Shown: positions 61,271 through 64,000 of the stretch, piece after piece
Position numbering within the stretch: position 1 is the first letter of the stretch
Layout: each line of letters opens with the position of its first letter
Made by a program: the position numbers and the translations under genes
Source of the DNA: Moorena producens 3L
Lineage (GTDB): Bacteria; Cyanobacteriota; Cyanobacteriia; Cyanobacteriales; Coleofasciculaceae
DNA: 64,000 bases
Direction of reading: 5' to 3'
Assembly (NCBI RefSeq): GCF_000211815.1
Contig: NZ_GL890939.1
Location: forward strand, 56,429 to 120,428
The notes under the pieces: model-generated
What the model saw: the letters and a program-made list of their open reading frames with translations, nothing else
Database searches by the model: none
Told to the model about the DNA's origin: nothing

Positions 61271-61987
61271 CGATAGAAGCTGCTGCCAAATCGGTGCTAG
61301 AGTTGCCTTGACTATTATATCTGCAACCACAAAGCCAATACCAATCAGGAGATAGCGTTGAGGAAAGGGATGCTGGGAATTTGATCTGGTGATTTTAGCA
61401 ACGAGATTAAGTCCCAAAGCAGTTAGAGCCACTCCGGTACAGATAAATCCCACCACTCGCAGCACAGACCAGGGCGGCCATCCCACTAGGGCAGCTAGCC
61501 ACGGATTGACACTGATCTGTACTAGCTGTGCTACGTAGAAATTCATGTAATTGAGCAAGTAAGTTCCCAGCACTAGCGCTGCACTTCCAAAAGTCACTAG
61601 GGATAGAAAGCAAAAAACTGTGTACTGTTGGACATGATCTGGCAGAAACAAACGTAGGGATCCTTCTGTTCCTTCTACTGTACGAATCCAAAGAAGCTGC
61701 TCTTCGATGTAGTCAGAGCCATTTAGGATTACCTGAGCTGCGGTTTCTGGAGCCAATGCGGTTCCAATCCCAACCGCAAGACTTTGAAACAATGCCCAAA
61801 GCAGCATCCACCCTAGGGCCCTCATGTATTGACGGTGACGAACGTGAAACAAAAAGATCGGATAGGGTACTGCTGCTCCTAAAATTGGCACCAGCCAGGG
61901 CACGCCGAAAACGAAACTGGCAATCGTTGCCAGAATAGCACCGATGGCAAGAAAGCTTGCAGTCAGTAGTGGTTTATTAATAATCAA
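61253..61987 (-). CDS. Integral membrane protein of unknown function, 244 aa
   Basis: Five or six membrane spans, for example FLAIGAILATIASFVFGVPW, FCFLSLVTFGSAALVLGTYL and LLIGIGFVVADIIVKATLAP. A ~45-residue extracytoplasmic loop between spans holds NGSDYIEEQLLW and a charged EGTEG. No transporter or enzyme motif is visible. The start appears to be TTG 61987; no ATG lies within the first 40 residues. It is convergent with the TPR gene and ends inside a shared hairpin. Confidence 0.7.
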   Translation of the reverse strand: MIINKPLLTASFLAIGAILATIASFVFGVPWLVPILGAAVPYPIFLFHVRHRQYMRALGWMLLWALFQSLAVGIGTALAPETAAQVILNGSDYIEEQLLWIRTVEGTEGSLRLFLPDHVQQYTVFCFLSLVTFGSAALVLGTYLLNYMNFYVAQLVQISVNPWLAALVGWPPWSVLRVVGFICTGVALTALGLNLVAKITRSNSQHPFPQRYLLIGIGFVVADIIVKATLAPIWQQLLSFALLG

Positions 61988-62174
61988 TTGACAGTTTTTC
62001 CATCTTAAATGATTATCATTACTAGGGATGGCATAGTTGATTTTTTGGAGGTCCCTAAATTATTCCTATCCCATGCTTGCGATCAACTATGAACTAAAGT
62101 CTAGTTTAGTCTAGATTGAAATAGCAGGAAATCAGCTTGCGCCAAGATATTTCTAGAATCCCAGATCATACAGC

Positions 62175-63566
62175 ATGGTAGACCTGACCCCAAATCCTAG
62201 TTTCAGTTTGACTATTTGCTTAACATACCCCAACCGTGCCGGGATGTTAGCCAGCGTAACTCAAGCGATCGCGTCTGTTGGCGGTCACTTGGGAGAAATT
62301 ATGGTGGTGGAGAAAACTCGGAAAATTGCTACTCGCGAGATTACCGTAGATGCAGCTAGCACTGAACAGGCTGAACAGATTGTACAAGCGGTTAAGGAAG
62401 TGCCCGATGTCCAAATCCTAAATGTCTATGACCGTACCTTCAACCTCCATCGTGGTGGCAAAATCAGTGTAAACAGCAAAATCCCCCTTAAGCATCAATC
62501 TGAATTGGCTATGGCTTACACTCCTGGTGTGGGTCGGATTTGTAAAGCGATCGCATCTGACCCACAACAGGTCTACTCCCTTACCATTAAAAGCAACATG
62601 GTTGCTGTGGTCACCGATGGCAGTGCAGTGTTGGGGTTGGGTAACTTAGGGCCAGAAGCCGCTTTGCCAGTGATGGAAGGTAAAGCAATGCTGTTCAAAG
62701 AGTTTGCTGGTATTGATGCTTTTCCTATCTGCCTAGCTACCCAAGATACGGATCAGATCGTAGAAACCGTTAAAACTATCGCGCCGGTTTTTGGTGGTAT
62801 TAACTTAGAAGATATCAGTGCTCCCCGTTGCTTTGATATTGAAGCCAGACTGCGGCAGGAGTTAGATATTCCAGTCTTTCACGATGACCAGAATGGTACC
62901 GCTATTGTCACCCTTGCTGCCTTGACCAATGCCCTCAAGCTAGTCAAGAAATCCCTAGAAGAGGTAAGAATTGTTATTAATGGAGCGGGCGCTGCCGGTA
63001 TGGCAATTGCCCGGTTACTCCGTAAAGCTGGTGCAGGTGTAATTTGGATATGCGACTCCCAAGGCATTATTTCCACTAAACGCCCTAACTTGACTGAGCA
63101 AAAGCAAGAATTTGCTGTGGATGCTTCGGGTACTCTGGCTGGTGCCATTGGCAATGCTGATGTGTTTATTGGGGTGAGTGTACCTGGGGTTCTCACCCCA
63201 GACATGGTCAGGTCGATGGCAAACAAGCCCATTGTCATGGCTATGGCTAATCCTATCCCGGAAATTCAGCCAGAATTGGTAGTAGATGATGTAGCAGTAA
63301 TGGCTACAGGTCGTAGTGACTATCCGAATCAGATTAATAATGTTCTGGCTTTTCCAGGGGTTTTTCGTGGCGCTATAGATTGTCGGGCGTCAACCATTAC
63401 CGTGAATATGTGTCTCGAAGCAGCTTTTGCGATCGCATCCCTGATTAATCCCAGTGATTTAGATCGAGAACATATCATTCCTTCAGTATTTGATGAGCGA
63501 GTTGCTCCTGCGGTTGCTGCGGCGGTGCAAAGGGCAGCACGTCAGGATGGTGTAGCATGCCATTAA
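62175..63566 (+). CDS. NAD-dependent malic enzyme with N-terminal ACT domain, 463 aa
   Basis: Oxidative decarboxylation of malate to pyruvate. Residues 1-95 form an ACT regulatory domain (CLTYPNRAGMLASVTQAIAS), suggesting control by a small metabolite. The malic domain follows: HQSELAMAYTPGVGRICKAI, TDGSAVLGLGNLGPEAALPV and the metal-site VFHDDQNGTAIVTLAAL. The NAD fold has INGAGAAGMAIARLL. Length is normal for the ACT-containing bacterial type. Start ATG 62175. Confidence 0.94.
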   Translation: MVDLTPNPSFSLTICLTYPNRAGMLASVTQAIASVGGHLGEIMVVEKTRKIATREITVDAASTEQAEQIVQAVKEVPDVQILNVYDRTFNLHRGGKISVNSKIPLKHQSELAMAYTPGVGRICKAIASDPQQVYSLTIKSNMVAVVTDGSAVLGLGNLGPEAALPVMEGKAMLFKEFAGIDAFPICLATQDTDQIVETVKTIAPVFGGINLEDISAPRCFDIEARLRQELDIPVFHDDQNGTAIVTLAALTNALKLVKKSLEEVRIVINGAGAAGMAIARLLRKAGAGVIWICDSQGIISTKRPNLTEQKQEFAVDASGTLAGAIGNADVFIGVSVPGVLTPDMVRSMANKPIVMAMANPIPEIQPELVVDDVAVMATGRSDYPNQINNVLAFPGVFRGAIDCRASTITVNMCLEAAFAIASLINPSDLDREHIIPSVFDERVAPAVAAAVQRAARQDGVACH

Positions 63567-63651
63567 GTAATTATATTTAGATAATTCCATGATTTAGCCG
63601 TAGAAATTAGCTATTCTGGTGGCATTTGATCCATTTTTTGAGGCAGGACTG

Positions 63652-63981
63652 ATGATTGTAACCACTACTGATGTTATTCAAGGTGCGATTGTTGAAGAGT
63701 ATTTGGGCATTGTCACTGCTGAGGTGGTTTACGGCACCAATGCACTGCGGGATTTCTTTGCCGGTATTCGAGATTTAATTGGGGGACGTACTGGCAGTTA
63801 TGAAAAAGTCTTTGAAAGAGGACACCAAGAAGCCCTCCAAGAATTGAAACAACGTGCCTCACAACTAGGAGCAGATGCTGTGATTGGCATTGGTATGGAT
63901 ACTGGAACAATTAACGTTGATGAAAAGGGGGTGCTGCTACTCATTACCGCCACTGGCACAGCCATCAAATTAAGGAATTAA
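63652..63981 (+). CDS. YbjQ/UPF0145 family protein, 109 aa
   Basis: Small oligomeric protein: MIVTTTDVIQGAIVEEYLGI, then RDFFAGIRDLIGGRTGSYEK and GADAVIGIGMDTG. The family is typically pentameric and is sometimes called heavy-metal-binding, though that is unproven. ATG 63652 is the family start, with GAGG upstream; the longer frame from 63619 adds 11 residues. Start of the next gene is beyond the window. Confidence 0.9.
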   Translation: MIVTTTDVIQGAIVEEYLGIVTAEVVYGTNALRDFFAGIRDLIGGRTGSYEKVFERGHQEALQELKQRASQLGADAVIGIGMDTGTINVDEKGVLLLITATGTAIKLRN

Positions 63982-64000
63982 GGGTTGCTTGACAGTTGAC

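Overview
The window reads as chromosome of a large filamentous, probably marine, cyanobacterium. The evidence is the frequent HIP1 octamer GCGATCGC (for example 911-918), several gene families largely confined to cyanobacteria (XisH/XisI, DUF3038, DUF4335, DUF3288), and intergenic DNA crowded with 7-bp tandem arrays and small non-autonomous elements. The style resembles Moorena/Lyngbya-type genomes; that is an inference from pattern, not from a search. No rRNA, tRNA or CRISPR array was recognised.

Layout. 1-1.1 kb: decayed or small minus-strand ORFs. 1.26-5.9 kb: one large caspase-STAND-WD40 protein. 6.0-7.4 kb: a secreted glycoside hydrolase. 7.5-12.2 kb: a mostly minus-strand accessory cluster with a methyltransferase, two xisH-xisI pairs on either side of an Rpn-type nuclease, a DUF4926 protein and a coiled-coil/winged-helix protein. 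13.5-16.3 kb: a TVP38-type membrane protein followed by a mercuric-reductase-like flavoenzyme. 16.4-21.3 kb: pentapeptide-repeat protein, sigma factor, cysteine-dioxygenase-like cupin, glutathionyl-hydroquinone-reductase-like protein and a secreted unknown. 21.7-26.3 kb: polysaccharide genes (WcaF-like acetyltransferase and two family-2 glycosyltransferases) interrupted by a TnpB element. 26.7-45.1 kb: mainly housekeeping genes (panB, GH9 cellulase, an EF-G paralogue, oligopeptide-type permease, apt, DUF3038/DUF4335, methyltransferase, prs, a kinase-like protein, bioD, an MCE protein, DUF3288). 45.5-49.8 kb: a filamentous-haemagglutinin-type gene broken by three different insertions. 50-55.4 kb: a universal stress protein, a decayed adenosine-specific-kinase gene and ppsA. 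55.4-58.4 kb: a tandem-duplicated pair of unknown small proteins and IS debris. 58.4-64 kb: coiled-coil/TPR membrane protein, an integral membrane protein, malic enzyme and a YbjQ-family protein.

The intergenic DNA holds the most unusual content. At least six composite elements share ends like GTAAGC..TCAGC, interiors made of 7-bp arrays, and a shared core containing TTTTATTCAAAA. Two of them (31617-31722, 33759-33894) are flanked by perfect 8-bp direct repeats, which is the mark of transposition. Separate MITE-like elements with their own terminal repeats and target duplications lie at 17085-17218, 32204-32318, 46008-46156 and 49281-49349. Other repeat families are at 8345-8546, 12377-12469, 40131-40231, 40302-40390 and 50914-51004.

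Functional links that the layout supports: TVP38 plus flavoenzyme as a membrane/redox pair; acetyltransferase plus glycosyltransferases as an exopolysaccharide locus; the kinase-like gene, bioD and MCE gene as a closely spaced + strand run; and caspase-STAND, XisHI, Rpn and winged-helix genes as a possible defence or genome-plasticity island. Many starts are TTG or GTG, and several are uncertain.
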